A stretch of 64,000 bases of DNA from Allobosea sp. UNC402CLCol (GCF_000745475.1 NZ_JQJJ01000009.1:620001-684000), one strand, 5' to 3'; shown: positions 34,509 through 43,188, counted from the stretch's first letter. Notes: generated by a model not told the origin, from the letters alone. Made by a program: numbers and translations.

Positions 34509-34931
34509 TCATCGCTGCCGCGTCCAGAGATCGTCGTCGCAGACGAGGCCGCCGAGCACGCAGCCGCGGATCTCCAGGGTATCCGGCCCTTTCGGCGAAA
34601 GGGTCGTGCGATAGCTCTTGCCGTCTTCCGGATTGTAGCCGGTCCCGGTCAGGACGCCGGACGTGTCGGGCTTGAAGTCGCTGAGGACCTGCAGCCCGAG
34701 CAGCGGGCGCTCGCGCAGCTTCGGATCGGGATTAAAGCGGTCGACGTGAGGCTGCTTCAGCCAGACGATCTTGCCGCACAGGGCCGGGCCGCAGCGGCTG
34801 ATCGCGATCTCCGACACGCCATCCGAGTCGCGCCAACGTCCGATGACCTCGCCGGTGCTGTCGGCCCGGGCTGGCAGCGACATCAGCGCCGCGGCAATCA
34901 GCAGGGCATGTGACAGCTTAGGAATCGGCAT
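34509..34931 (-). CDS. DUF2147 family exported protein
   Basis: This is an about 140-residue protein with a Sec signal ending LPARA|DSTGE. The mature part starts VIGRWRDSDGVSEIAI and contains CGPALCGKIVWLK and GTGYNPEDGKSYR, the DUF2147 pattern of a small periplasmic beta-barrel. ATG 34931 or ATG 34937 could be used; both overlap the upstream transporter stop. It ends the eight-gene operon. Family function is unknown. Four cysteines could form two disulfides. Confidence 0.85.
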   Translation of the reverse strand: MPIPKLSHALLIAAALMSLPARADSTGEVIGRWRDSDGVSEIAISRCGPALCGKIVWLKQPHVDRFNPDPKLRERPLLGLQVLSDFKPDTSGVLTGTGYNPEDGKSYRTTLSPKGPDTLEIRGCVLGGLVCDDDLWTRQR

Positions 34932-35325
34932 CGTCATTCTTCTCTCCGAGGGCGACCACGCCGGCCAGGATCAGCGCGATGCCGATGCTGCGGGTGAGGT
35001 CGATGCGCTCGCCGAACGCGAGCCAAGCGAACAGCGGAACCGTGACATAAGCGAGGCCGGTCATCGGGAAGGCCCGGCTCAGCGGCATGTCGCGCAGGAT
35101 CGCCATCCAGACGACGAAGGTGCCGATATAGCCTATGCAGGCGAGCCAGACACCCGGCAGGGAGATCGCCTTCGCGATCATGGCGAGGCCGAAATCCATG
35201 TCGCCGAGTCCGTCCGCGCCCCATTTGAAGGCGAGCTGCGTGCCGGTATCGAGCACGATGAAGGCCGTCCAGATCGCGATCTGGCGCCAGCGGGACGGCT
35301 GTAGGGTCGGGGCGACGGCGCTCAT
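34918..35325 (-). CDS. Small EamA/SMR-type transporter, second copy
   Basis: This 135-residue protein has four predicted membrane helices. Its start ATG 35325 overlaps the acyltransferase stop by 4 bases. Motifs such as FKWGADGLG in helix 1 and FPMTGLAYVTVPLFAWLAFGERI in helices 3-4 resemble half-size EamA/SMR proteins such as ArnE/ArnF. The operon has another such gene at 37344, of different sequence, suggesting a heterodimer. Confidence 0.85.
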   Translation of the reverse strand: MSAVAPTLQPSRWRQIAIWTAFIVLDTGTQLAFKWGADGLGDMDFGLAMIAKAISLPGVWLACIGYIGTFVVWMAILRDMPLSRAFPMTGLAYVTVPLFAWLAFGERIDLTRSIGIALILAGVVALGEKNDDADS

Positions 35326-36482
35326 GCGGCGCTCCTTCTGGCCATGGCCGCGAGATCGGGGTCGAAGCGCGCGAAGGAAAGATGCGGGCTGAGCTTGCGC
35401 ATGGCCCATTGCAGCGGCGCGGCGCGATGCCGGAAGCGGATGGTGGACGGCACCAGCCGGCTGCCGAAGCGCAGCTTCGCGGCATAGGCCGTCTGCCCGC
35501 TCTGCAGCAGCTTGATGCGCCGCTCCAGGCAGAAGCGCACATTCGCCATCCAGCTCACGGCGTAGAGATTGTGCTCGCGGCCGAGCGGGTAGCGCATGCC
35601 CAGGAACTTGTCGATCACGCGGTCGGCCTCGACCAGCAGCAGGTTGAAGGCGGCGAGTTCCGCGCCGATCCAGTAGAGCGCGAAGACGACCCGCGCGCCG
35701 AGCGCCTGCGACAGGCCGCTGAAATAGCCGGGCGGCAGCACTTCGAGGTCGCCATAGTCGAGGCCGCTCTGTTGCCGGGTCGATTCGTAGAGCGCGTCGA
35801 TCTCGGCTTCGAGGCCGGCGATGTCGCCGCGGAACTCGATGCGGACCTGATCCGCCTTGGCGAGCTTGCGGCGGATGTCCTTGCGCGTCGACCCCGAGAG
35901 CGAGGCGAGGTAGCCGGCCTCGTCGGCGAAGGGCAGGTCGAGCACCGCGATCGGCAGGCTGCCGAGCTCCGCGAAGCCCTGTGCGCCGAGAAGCGGGCCG
36001 AGCAGGGCGTCCTCAGCGGGGGCGAGATCCTTCCAGGCCACGATATGCGCGCGCTCGGTCGCGGCGCTGGCGGCGAGCGTCTCGACCATGACGCGGCAGG
36101 CCTGCTGGCGGGCTGCGTCGTCGAGGCGAGGGGCGAAGCCGACATGGCAGCGTTCGGCATAGGGCGAGCCGACGCAGAGCACCCGCAGCGTCATCAGCCC
36201 GGGCAGGCGGCGGAAGACGGCCTCGCCGAGCGCACGCAGCGGCCCCTGGAGCGGTGTGTCCAGACGGTAGTCGAGGCGGAAGAACGGCGCGACCGCGACG
36301 ACACCCTGCGCATCCGAGACGGTGACGGCAAGGCTGCGGATACCGACGGCCGAGACCGCCGCGGCCGTCTCGCAGGCGGCATAATAGGCATGGCACTCGG
36401 CCTCATGCGGCAGGCAGGCGTCCCAGGCCGCGCTCTCGACCTCTGCGATGCTGCCTGCGATCTGGCCGGTCAGGCCGGTCAT
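35322..36482 (-). CDS. FemAB/GNAT-like acyltransferase
   Basis: This 386-residue protein of the GNAT superfamily (BioF2/FemAB-like double domain) has SGSTRKDIRRKLAKAD, typical of the start of the second domain, and LLVEADRVIDKFLGMRYPLGREHNLY in the acyl-CoA or aminoacyl site region. It is translated from ATG 36482, overlapping the esterase stop by 4 bases. In the operon it could acylate or aminoacylate an amine made by the aminotransferase. The donor and acceptor are unknown. Confidence 0.75.
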   Translation of the reverse strand: MTGLTGQIAGSIAEVESAAWDACLPHEAECHAYYAACETAAAVSAVGIRSLAVTVSDAQGVVAVAPFFRLDYRLDTPLQGPLRALGEAVFRRLPGLMTLRVLCVGSPYAERCHVGFAPRLDDAARQQACRVMVETLAASAATERAHIVAWKDLAPAEDALLGPLLGAQGFAELGSLPIAVLDLPFADEAGYLASLSGSTRKDIRRKLAKADQVRIEFRGDIAGLEAEIDALYESTRQQSGLDYGDLEVLPPGYFSGLSQALGARVVFALYWIGAELAAFNLLLVEADRVIDKFLGMRYPLGREHNLYAVSWMANVRFCLERRIKLLQSGQTAYAAKLRFGSRLVPSTIRFRHRAAPLQWAMRKLSPHLSFARFDPDLAAMARRSAA

Positions 36483-37333
36483 GGGGCCGCGACGGCGCGC
36501 AGGAGCACCGTCTTGTTTTCGGCCTCATGGGCGGCTTCGAGCCGGGCCGCGAGTGCGACCGAGCGCTCCACGACGATGTCGCGCTGCTGGTCGATGGTGA
36601 CGAGATGGTAGCTGTCGTCGAGGACGACCGCATCGACGAGGCCGCCGAGGCGGCGCTGGATATGGAAGGCGTTGGAGAGGCTCGCGATGTCGTCCTCGCG
36701 GGGATGGACGAGCAGGGCCGGGCAGCGGATCGAGGGCATCTGGCGGCGCGTCAGCGCGATGAGCTGCCACATCTGCTGCAAGGCGCGGGAAGGGGTCGTC
36801 AGCAGCCCCGCCTGCGTGCTGTCGCCGCTGCTCATCGCGCCCATGATCACCTGGCGGGTTCGCGGGTCCTTGATGCCGTAGGGCTCGCGTTCGGCGAAGC
36901 TGTAGCGCCGACCCATCGGCGTGTTGATCAGCCATTTGAGCAGGAAGGCATAGCGCGGGATCGACCAGCCGTCATACCAGAGCGTCGGCGCATAGAGCGC
37001 GAGGCCGGCGACGTCGGCGGGGCGCTCGGCCGCGATATGCATCGCCATCACCGCGCCCATCGAGAGCCCGCCGACGATGATGCGGTCGCAGGATTCTTTC
37101 ATGCGGTCGAGTTCGGCGAGCACGCTCGCCACCCAGTCGCGCCAGCTCGTGGCGAGCAGGTCGGCCTCCGTGCCGCAATGGCCGGCGAGCTGCGGGCAAT
37201 TCACGGTGTAGCCCGAGCGGTGGATCGCCCGCGCCACCAGCCTGAGCTCGACGGGGGTTCCGCCCAGCCCGTGGATGAGCAGGAACCCGGTGCGGTTGCC
37301 GGCGTAGCGCAGGCTATGGTCCTGAATGGTCAC
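36479..37333 (-). CDS. Alpha/beta hydrolase, Est30 carboxylesterase-like
   Basis: This 284-residue alpha/beta-hydrolase has an oxyanion region LLIHGLGGTPVELR and a nucleophile elbow GGLSMG (Ser91). The acid is D214 or D215 (HPREDDIA) and the base His243 (SYHLVTID). The arrangement is that of Est30-type carboxylesterases and monoacylglycerol lipases. It starts at GTG 37333, 10 bases after the transporter stop; no other start fits the fold. No signal peptide is present, so it acts in the cytoplasm. Confidence 0.88.
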   Translation of the reverse strand: MTIQDHSLRYAGNRTGFLLIHGLGGTPVELRLVARAIHRSGYTVNCPQLAGHCGTEADLLATSWRDWVASVLAELDRMKESCDRIIVGGLSMGAVMAMHIAAERPADVAGLALYAPTLWYDGWSIPRYAFLLKWLINTPMGRRYSFAEREPYGIKDPRTRQVIMGAMSSGDSTQAGLLTTPSRALQQMWQLIALTRRQMPSIRCPALLVHPREDDIASLSNAFHIQRRLGGLVDAVVLDDSYHLVTIDQQRDIVVERSVALAARLEAAHEAENKTVLLRAVAAP

Positions 37334-37343
37334 GGGCGCGGTC

Positions 37344-37706
37344 TCAGGCGGTTTGGGCGACGACAATGACGCCGCAGGTGATGAGGAAGGCGCCGAGCCA
37401 TTGCCGGCGGCCGACACGCTCGCCGAGAAGCACGGCGCTGGCGAGCGCGATGGCGAGGAAGTTGGCGCTGGCGATCGGGAAGGCGATCGAAAGCGGCACC
37501 TCCGCCAGGATGCGCAGCCAGATGAAGAACTCGGCGACATAGGTGGCAAGGCCGGCGGTGACCCAGCCGCAGCGAAGCGCCGCCACGGCGGTGGTCCGGA
37601 AATCGGCGCCTTGCGGCAGCCTGTCGGCGCCGATCTTGAAGCAGAGCTGGCCCGCGACGTCGCAGGCCACCGAGAGCACGAACCAGAAGATGATCCAAGG
37701 CGTCAT
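37344..37706 (-). CDS. Small EamA/SMR-type transporter, first copy
   Basis: This 120-residue protein has four membrane helices. Its ATG at 37706 overlaps the stop of the arginase-fold gene by 4 bases. Helix 1 carries DVAGQLCFKIGADRLP and helices 3-4 FPIASANFLAIALASAVLLGERVG. The first helix lacks the membrane-embedded Glu14 of EmrE-type drug exporters, so it is closer to ArnE/ArnF-type flippase halves. Likely partner: the gene at 34918. Confidence 0.85.
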   Translation of the reverse strand: MTPWIIFWFVLSVACDVAGQLCFKIGADRLPQGADFRTTAVAALRCGWVTAGLATYVAEFFIWLRILAEVPLSIAFPIASANFLAIALASAVLLGERVGRRQWLGAFLITCGVIVVAQTA

Positions 37707-38626
37707 GACAGCACCGTCTCGAAGCAGTCGATCAGGGCCGCATTGACGCGCGCATTGCGGGCGAGTGTCCCGGGCTCCGGCTTCAGGCCTTTGGGGTGAT
37801 CGAAATAGGCGAGCGTCGCGCGGAACGGATCGGTGAAGCGCGGCTTGGACCAGTCGCCGCAGACATCGATGCCGCGGATCGCGCGCGCGGAGGCCAGGCG
37901 CTGGACCGCGCGCAGCAGATGCGTCAGCGGCATCTCGCCCTGGTCCCAGTTGGTGAAGGCGTCTTCGGGGCCGAGCACATCCTTGTCGATGGTCAGCCAG
38001 ATGGCGCGGGTCGGGATCGCCTCGACGAGCTCGTCGAGGAAGTCCGACCAATCCTCCTCGGCGAGATTGCGCCAGTGGAGATGGCCGCCTTCCTGCCGAT
38101 AGCATGCCGTCCGCCCGTAGCGCCCCCAGACGCGCGAGGGCTCGTGACGCCAGGGGTAGAGCGCGATCCGCCCATCGCGGACGGCAGCGAGATTGGCGAA
38201 TTGCAGCTCGGGCCGGACGAGGTCGTCGCTGCAGGGGCCGATCGTCACGACCTTGCGCACATGCGGCAGCTCCAGCGCCCGGTTGACCCAGGCGCCGCAA
38301 TTGACCGTGGCGGGGAAACGCACCCAGTCGGGATGGTTATCGAAATGGACGATGGTCACGTCCTCCTCGACGCCAGAGACGAGGCTGGCGGTCAAGTGGT
38401 GAAAGTCCCCGGACCCGTAAAAGGTCACCGTGATCTCCCGCCCGCTGCCGGCATCGGGTGCGAGCCGGGAAGCGAGGCTTTGCAGCGCGTCCCGGCTCGC
38501 CACGATCCGCAGGCGGCAGGCAAGGTCGGCAGCATCGATGCGGGTTGCGGCCCCCGCATCGATGCGCCGGCGCAGCGGCTCCTGAGCCGCCACGCCTGCG
38601 TCGAGATCGATCACGCGCAATCGCAA
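37703..38626 (-). CDS. Arginase/agmatinase-fold hydrolase, divergent
   Basis: This is an about 307-residue protein of the ureohydrolase superfamily. The usual GGDHS motif is replaced by GSGDFHH (D74, H76, H77). The DAHxD motif appears as DNHPD (D96, H98, D100) and the SxDxDxxDP motif as TIDKDVLGPE (D214, D216). Metal ligands therefore appear mostly retained although the motifs are unorthodox. I chose TTG 38626 with AGAGG 5 bases upstream; TTG 38620 and GTG 38614 are alternatives. It lies 17 bases after the aminotransferase stop. It may hydrolyse a guanidino group or another amide; the substrate is unknown. Confidence 0.75.
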   Translation of the reverse strand: MRLRVIDLDAGVAAQEPLRRRIDAGAATRIDAADLACRLRIVASRDALQSLASRLAPDAGSGREITVTFYGSGDFHHLTASLVSGVEEDVTIVHFDNHPDWVRFPATVNCGAWVNRALELPHVRKVVTIGPCSDDLVRPELQFANLAAVRDGRIALYPWRHEPSRVWGRYGRTACYRQEGGHLHWRNLAEEDWSDFLDELVEAIPTRAIWLTIDKDVLGPEDAFTNWDQGEMPLTHLLRAVQRLASARAIRGIDVCGDWSKPRFTDPFRATLAYFDHPKGLKPEPGTLARNARVNAALIDCFETVLS

Positions 38627-38643
38627 GGTGGCCTCTGCGGCGT

Positions 38644-40086
38644 TCAGGCCGTTGCGACGCGGGTGAAGAGCTGGTCTAGCAGCGCAATCGCCAGATCGAT
38701 CTCGGCGTAGCTCATGGTCAGTGCGGGCGCGAGCGTGATCACGTTCTTGTAGTAGCCGCCGATATCGAGGACGAGGCCGTAGCGCTTCCCAGCGATCTCG
38801 AGATCGGCCTTCATGCCCTCGTCGCACATCAGATCGACCAGGCGCTTGGAGGGCGTGTAGCTGTCGTGCGGCTCGCAGATCTCGATGCGCAGCGCCATGC
38901 CGAGGCCGTCGACTTCGCCGACGATCTTGTGGCGCTTCTGAAGATCCTTGAGGCCGTCGAGGAAATACGCGCCCTTGGCCATGACCATGGTCTCGTAGTC
39001 TTCCTCCTCCATCATCTTCATCGCCTCGAGCGCCACGGCGGTGCCGAGCGGGTTGGCGTTGAAGGTGGAGTGGGTCGAGCCGGGCGGGAACACCGTCGGG
39101 TTGATCAGCGCTTCCTTGGCCCAGACGCCCGAAAGCGGGTTCAGCCCGTTGGTCACGGCCTTGCCGAAGACGATCACGTCCGGCGTCACGCCGAAATGCT
39201 CGATCGACCAGAGCTTGCCGGTCCGGTAGAAGCCCATCTGGATCTCGTCGACGACCATCAGGATGCCGTGGTCGTCGAGCACCTTCTTCAGACCGGTGAA
39301 GAAGTTCGGCGGCGGGATGACGTAACCGCCCGTGCCCTGCAGCGGCTCGACATAGAAGGCGGCGTATTCGGCCTGGCCGACCTTGGGGTCCCATACGCCA
39401 TTGTACTCGCTCTCGAAGAGTCGCGCGAACTGCTGCACGCAGTGCTCGCCATACTCCTCCTTGCTCATGCCCTTCGGGCCCCGGAAATGATAGGGGAAGG
39501 GGATGAAGTGGGCGCGCTCGCCGAAATGGCCGAAGCGGCGGCGATAACGGTAGGACGAGGTGATGGCGGAGGCGCCGAGCGTGCGGCCGTGATAGCCGCC
39601 CTCGAAGGCGAACATCAGGCTCTTGCCGTTGGAGGCGTTGCGCACGAGCTTGAGCGAATCCTCGACCGCCTGCGCGCCGCCGACATTGAAGTGAACCCGG
39701 CCCTTGGCGCCGAACTTGGCTTCCGCGTCCTTGGCGATCATCGCCGCGAGCTCGATCTTCTCGCGGTGGAGATACTGGCTCGCGACCTGCGGCAGCGTGT
39801 CGATCTGGCGCTTCAGCGCATTGTTGAGGCGCGGATTGGCGTAGCCGAAATTGACCGCCGAATACCACATCTGCAGGTCGAGGAAGCGGTTGCCCGCCGC
39901 ATCGAGCATGAAGGAACCCTCGCAGCCCGAGAAGATCTTGGGGAACTGCGTGTAGTGGACGGTGTCGCCATGCGAGCAGTACTCCGCCTCGAGCGCGAGC
40001 AGGCGCGCTTCTTCCGCCGCGAGGCTGGCGCGCGATGCCGCTTGCACCGCATCGGCGGTGGCGAGCCGGGGGAATCCGTCATCCAT
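38644..40086 (-). CDS. Class III PLP-dependent aminotransferase
   Basis: This 480-residue fold-type I aminotransferase of the ornithine/GABA group shows GGAQAVEDSLKLVRNAS, the cofactor-stacking GGYHGRTLG, VEPLQGTGGY, VVDEIQMGFYRTG and the PLP lysine in VFGKAVTNGLNP. It uses ATG 40086, overlapping the HAD phosphatase stop by 8 bases. The substrate could be an omega-amino compound such as ornithine, a diamine or an amino alcohol precursor. Confidence 0.9.
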   Translation of the reverse strand: MDDGFPRLATADAVQAASRASLAAEEARLLALEAEYCSHGDTVHYTQFPKIFSGCEGSFMLDAAGNRFLDLQMWYSAVNFGYANPRLNNALKRQIDTLPQVASQYLHREKIELAAMIAKDAEAKFGAKGRVHFNVGGAQAVEDSLKLVRNASNGKSLMFAFEGGYHGRTLGASAITSSYRYRRRFGHFGERAHFIPFPYHFRGPKGMSKEEYGEHCVQQFARLFESEYNGVWDPKVGQAEYAAFYVEPLQGTGGYVIPPPNFFTGLKKVLDDHGILMVVDEIQMGFYRTGKLWSIEHFGVTPDVIVFGKAVTNGLNPLSGVWAKEALINPTVFPPGSTHSTFNANPLGTAVALEAMKMMEEEDYETMVMAKGAYFLDGLKDLQKRHKIVGEVDGLGMALRIEICEPHDSYTPSKRLVDLMCDEGMKADLEIAGKRYGLVLDIGGYYKNVITLAPALTMSYAEIDLAIALLDQLFTRVATA

Positions 40087-40771
40087 CGATCTTGTCCTTG
40101 AGTTCTGTATGTTCCTCGGGCACGACAGTGCCGGCGAGGACGCCCTCCAGCAGGCTGATGGCCTCGGAGAAGACGGTAAAGGGCCTGTGGGCGATGCCGT
40201 TCTCGCGGCAATGCGAAACCAGGCTGTTCTTGGCGAAGACCATGTCGGCCTGGGCCGCCACGCAGAAATCCGAGCGCCCATCCCCGACGAGCAGGGTCAG
40301 TGGCCGGCTGAGATTGCTCGCGACCCGGCATTTGCAGGTGCCGCTCGCGCAGCCGCCGGACGGGTCGGCATGCGGCGAATCCAGCCGCCAGCGATCGCCG
40401 CCGATCGATTCCAGATGGTTGGCGATGATCGTCAGGTCGCCGAGACCGGCCTTGCGCATGATCCGGCGGATCGTCCGATCCAGCCCGTCGGAAACGACGG
40501 TGACGGGGATGCCGTGATGCTGGCAGAGATGGACGAAAGCGGCGAAGGCCCAGTCGATCTCGAGGCTTTCGACGAAGGTGTCGAACACGTCGGGCGAGAC
40601 GCGCAGCAGGGCGACCTGCCGCGCCATGCACTCCCGCGAGCCGATATGGCCCGCGGTCCACTCTGCTTCGATCTCTTCCCAGCCCGGCGCGGCGAAGCGC
40701 TGAAGGACACTGTCGGTCGTATCACGGCGCGAGATCGTGCCGTCGAAATCAATGATGGCCTGCCACTGCAT
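40079..40771 (-). CDS. HAD-IB family phosphatase, MtnX/SerB-like
   Basis: This 230-residue HAD hydrolase has motif I IIDFDGT (D8 nucleophile, D10), motif II VVSDG and motif IV VGDGRSD. A cap insertion contains GGCASGTCKC, a Cys-rich segment that may bind metal. The layout resembles MtnX-like phosphatases and phosphoserine phosphatase. I chose ATG 40771, preceded by GGAG, over ATG 40798, which lacks a ribosome site. It is the first gene of the eight-gene operon and should make a free hydroxyl or amine precursor. Confidence 0.88.
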   Translation of the reverse strand: MQWQAIIDFDGTISRRDTTDSVLQRFAAPGWEEIEAEWTAGHIGSRECMARQVALLRVSPDVFDTFVESLEIDWAFAAFVHLCQHHGIPVTVVSDGLDRTIRRIMRKAGLGDLTIIANHLESIGGDRWRLDSPHADPSGGCASGTCKCRVASNLSRPLTLLVGDGRSDFCVAAQADMVFAKNSLVSHCRENGIAHRPFTVFSEAISLLEGVLAGTVVPEEHTELKDKIDG

Positions 40772-41092
40772 GCGTATGCGCTCCGGAACCGTGCGCATAG
40801 CGCAAGCGGTGTGCCAAACCTTACATCGTTGTCATATATAAGTTTTTAAGTTTGGGACAGCGTGGGGTACCTGCAAAGTTTGGAAGCGCCATCAAATTTT
40901 GTAGGGTCGTTGCAGCAAATCCCGTAGCCATGGCGAGGCCTGCTCCCTGCTGCCGGGCAGGCGGTTCCGAACGGCGATGCTCAGGGAAACAGGGCCTTTT
41001 CGCGCGGCGGGTTCCTCGATCCTTCGCACTTGCGGCAGCTGGTCGACAGCCGCCCACTAACTCTCCGCCTGCAGCAGGCGCGACGTCAACCG
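40772..41092. other. Gap of 321 bases with an AT-rich dyad
   Basis: No convincing gene is seen; a 94-codon frame at 40852-41136 has arginine/proline-rich composition and no ribosome site. At 40814-40855 CCAAACCTTA and TAAGTTTGG form an imperfect dyad around an unusually AT-rich core containing TATATA. This is the likely promoter region of the operon starting at 40771, but no good -35 box is found. Confidence 0.5.
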
Positions 41093-41842
41093 TCAGAGTC
41101 GCATGCCGCCATCCACCGGGATCTCGGCGCCGTTGATATAGGCGCCCTCCGGTGAGCAGAGCAGCAGCGCGATGCCCGCGCAGTCCTCGGGATTGCCGAT
41201 CCGGCCCAGCGGGATGCGCGCGAGAGCCAGCTCTTCCCGGCCCGGCTGCGCGAGGATCGCGCGGTTGCGGTCGGTGCGCACGGCGCCGGGCTGGATGATG
41301 TTGAAGGTGATGTCCTGTGCCTGCGTGGTGCGGGCGAGGGTGAGGATCATGCTCGTCTGCGCGGCCTTGGTGGCGGCGTAGTAGAGGCAATCGGCATTGG
41401 CACGCGCCTCCTGCACGGAGCCGATCGTGATGACGCGGCCGAAGCCGCGGGCCTGCATGCCGGGCAGGAAGGTCTTCAGAAGCCGTGCCGTCGCATGCAG
41501 ATTGACCTCGCTCTGCACGGCGAGCGCCTCGTCGCTCAAGGTATCGAGCGTCTGGCGAATCTCGGCCGAGGCGCAGAGGACGAGGATGTCGGGTGCCAGC
41601 GCTAGCCGCGCGAGCGCGGCGGCCATGCCGTCGACGGCGCCCGGCCGTGCCAGATCCGCGATGAGCGGCGTTGCCCGGCCGTCCTCGCCACCGAGCCGGC
41701 GCGCGACCGCCTCGGCCTCCTCGTCGCGGTCATGAATGACGAGGCGAGCACCCGCGCCCGCAAGCGCGGTCGCGATGGCCAGCCCGATCCCCCGCGCCGC
41801 GCCGGTGACCAGCGCGACGCGCCCCGAAAGCGGCCCCGCCAT
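41093..41842 (-). CDS. Short-chain dehydrogenase/reductase
   Basis: This 249-residue classical SDR has cofactor motif TGAARGIG (residues 14-21), the ILVLCASAE segment in place of NNAG, catalytic Ser in TIGSVQEA, YxxxK in YYAATK and a C-terminal DGGMRL. It overlaps the upstream binding-protein stop by one base, so it is the last gene of the minus-strand transport/catabolism unit. It probably oxidises the imported polyol or sugar acid. Confidence 0.93.
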   Translation of the reverse strand: MAGPLSGRVALVTGAARGIGLAIATALAGAGARLVIHDRDEEAEAVARRLGGEDGRATPLIADLARPGAVDGMAAALARLALAPDILVLCASAEIRQTLDTLSDEALAVQSEVNLHATARLLKTFLPGMQARGFGRVITIGSVQEARANADCLYYAATKAAQTSMILTLARTTQAQDITFNIIQPGAVRTDRNRAILAQPGREELALARIPLGRIGNPEDCAGIALLLCSPEGAYINGAEIPVDGGMRL

Positions 41843-43131
41843 CAGCCGAGCAGCGGCTTCACGCGCGCGGTCGCGTCGTCCATCGCCTGCTGCGCGGGCT
41901 TGCGGCCGAGCACGGCAGCCTGCGTCTCCTCGACGAAGATGTCATGCGCGCGCGCCTGCTCGTCGAAGGCCGGCAGATGGATGCGCGAGGCCTTGAGCGC
42001 GGCGGCCTCGTCGGCGGCATAGGGCATCGCCGCCTTCAGCTTGTCGTCGGCATAGGTCGAGATGCGGACGGGGCCGTTGCCGTTGAGCGCCATCGCCGTC
42101 GTGCCTGCCTTGGAAGACAGGGTGCGGATGAACTCCCAGCTCAATGGCTTCTGCTTGGCGTTCTTCGGGATCATCAGCGACCAGAACTCGACCGTCGGCG
42201 CGAAGGCGACCTTGCCGGCGAGATCGGCCGCCATCGGCGGCAGCAGCGATTTGAAGCGCCCGCCATATTTGCCCTTGGACGGGTCGTTATAGGTGACGAG
42301 CCGGGCGAAGGGGTTGATCGTCATCGCGGCCCGGCCCTGCTGCATCCAGGTGGTGATCTCCTCGTTGTTCACCGTCGCGAAGTTCCGCGGCAGCACGCCG
42401 GCCTTGTAGAAATCGGCGAGGAGCGTGAGCGTCTTCACCATCGGCGGCTCGGCCGCGACGATCTTGCCGTCGGTCGTCATGTAGTCGCCGCCGAGGCAGC
42501 GGGCGAGCGTCAGGAAATTCGAGGCGAAGACGGCGGTGAAGGCGAGGCCATAGACCTGCGTGCCATCCTCGCGCTTGAAGGTGAGCTTGCGAGCGAGTTC
42601 CGTCAGCTCCTCGAAGGTCGTCGGCAGCTTGGTGATGCCTCGCTCTTCCAGCAGGGCCTCGTTGTAGATCAGGGCATTGGTCGCATGGCGGACGGGGATG
42701 CCGTGCAAGGCATCGCCGACCTTGAGCGGTGCGATCAGGCCGGGCGCGACATCGTCGAAGGCTTCGATCGGCGCCTGCTTCATCAGCGCGTCGAGCGGCT
42801 CGAAGAGCTGCAGATTGCGCGGAACCGCCCGGCCATTGACGAGATAGGCGACATCGATCGAGGTCTCCGACAGCGAAGCCTCGCGCAGCAGCCGCTCATG
42901 CACGGCATTGACATCGCCAAAGGTCACCCAATTGACCTCGGAGCCATTCGCCTTGCGAAAGCCCTCGGTGGCATCGCCGCCGGGGCCGGTGGTCGCCGCC
43001 GTCTGGTGGACGCGGTGGCCGAGCGCGGTCAGCGTCCGGGCCTGGGCGAGGGCGCCTTTGGGAAGAAGCGCCGCCGTAGCGGTCGCGCCGGCGAGGGCGC
43101 CGAACCGGCGGCGTGAAATGCGGAGCGTCAT
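41842..43131 (-). CDS. ABC importer binding protein, paralogue 1
   Basis: This 429-residue family-1 (sugar-type) solute-binding protein has a Tat signal (SRRRFGALAGATATAALLP). I chose ATG 43131 with GGAGG 7 bases upstream. It shares the C-terminal block NGNGPVRISTYAD with the next gene upstream (NGNGPVRASTYAD) and similar length, so the two are tandem duplicates. The pair follows the GntR regulator on the minus strand, opposite to the permeases. Confidence 0.92.
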   Translation of the reverse strand: MTLRISRRRFGALAGATATAALLPKGALAQARTLTALGHRVHQTAATTGPGGDATEGFRKANGSEVNWVTFGDVNAVHERLLREASLSETSIDVAYLVNGRAVPRNLQLFEPLDALMKQAPIEAFDDVAPGLIAPLKVGDALHGIPVRHATNALIYNEALLEERGITKLPTTFEELTELARKLTFKREDGTQVYGLAFTAVFASNFLTLARCLGGDYMTTDGKIVAAEPPMVKTLTLLADFYKAGVLPRNFATVNNEEITTWMQQGRAAMTINPFARLVTYNDPSKGKYGGRFKSLLPPMAADLAGKVAFAPTVEFWSLMIPKNAKQKPLSWEFIRTLSSKAGTTAMALNGNGPVRISTYADDKLKAAMPYAADEAAALKASRIHLPAFDEQARAHDIFVEETQAAVLGRKPAQQAMDDATARVKPLLG

Positions 43132-43188
43132 CGATGGTCCTCCGAGGTGTTGTTTCGACGCTGTCGTCACGCCGCTTTTGTCGATCGA

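Noticed and set aside
34918..38626. A guanidine degradation/export system (Gdx plus guanidine hydrolase)
   Set aside because: SMR-like and arginase-fold genes co-occur, but there is no guanidine carboxylase or nickel chaperone of that system, no guanidine riboswitch was recognised upstream, and the enzyme motifs differ.
40852..41136. A 94-codon plus-strand frame in the gap before the unknown operon
   Set aside because: It has no ribosome site, Arg/Pro/Ser-rich composition, and runs into the antisense of the SDR gene.
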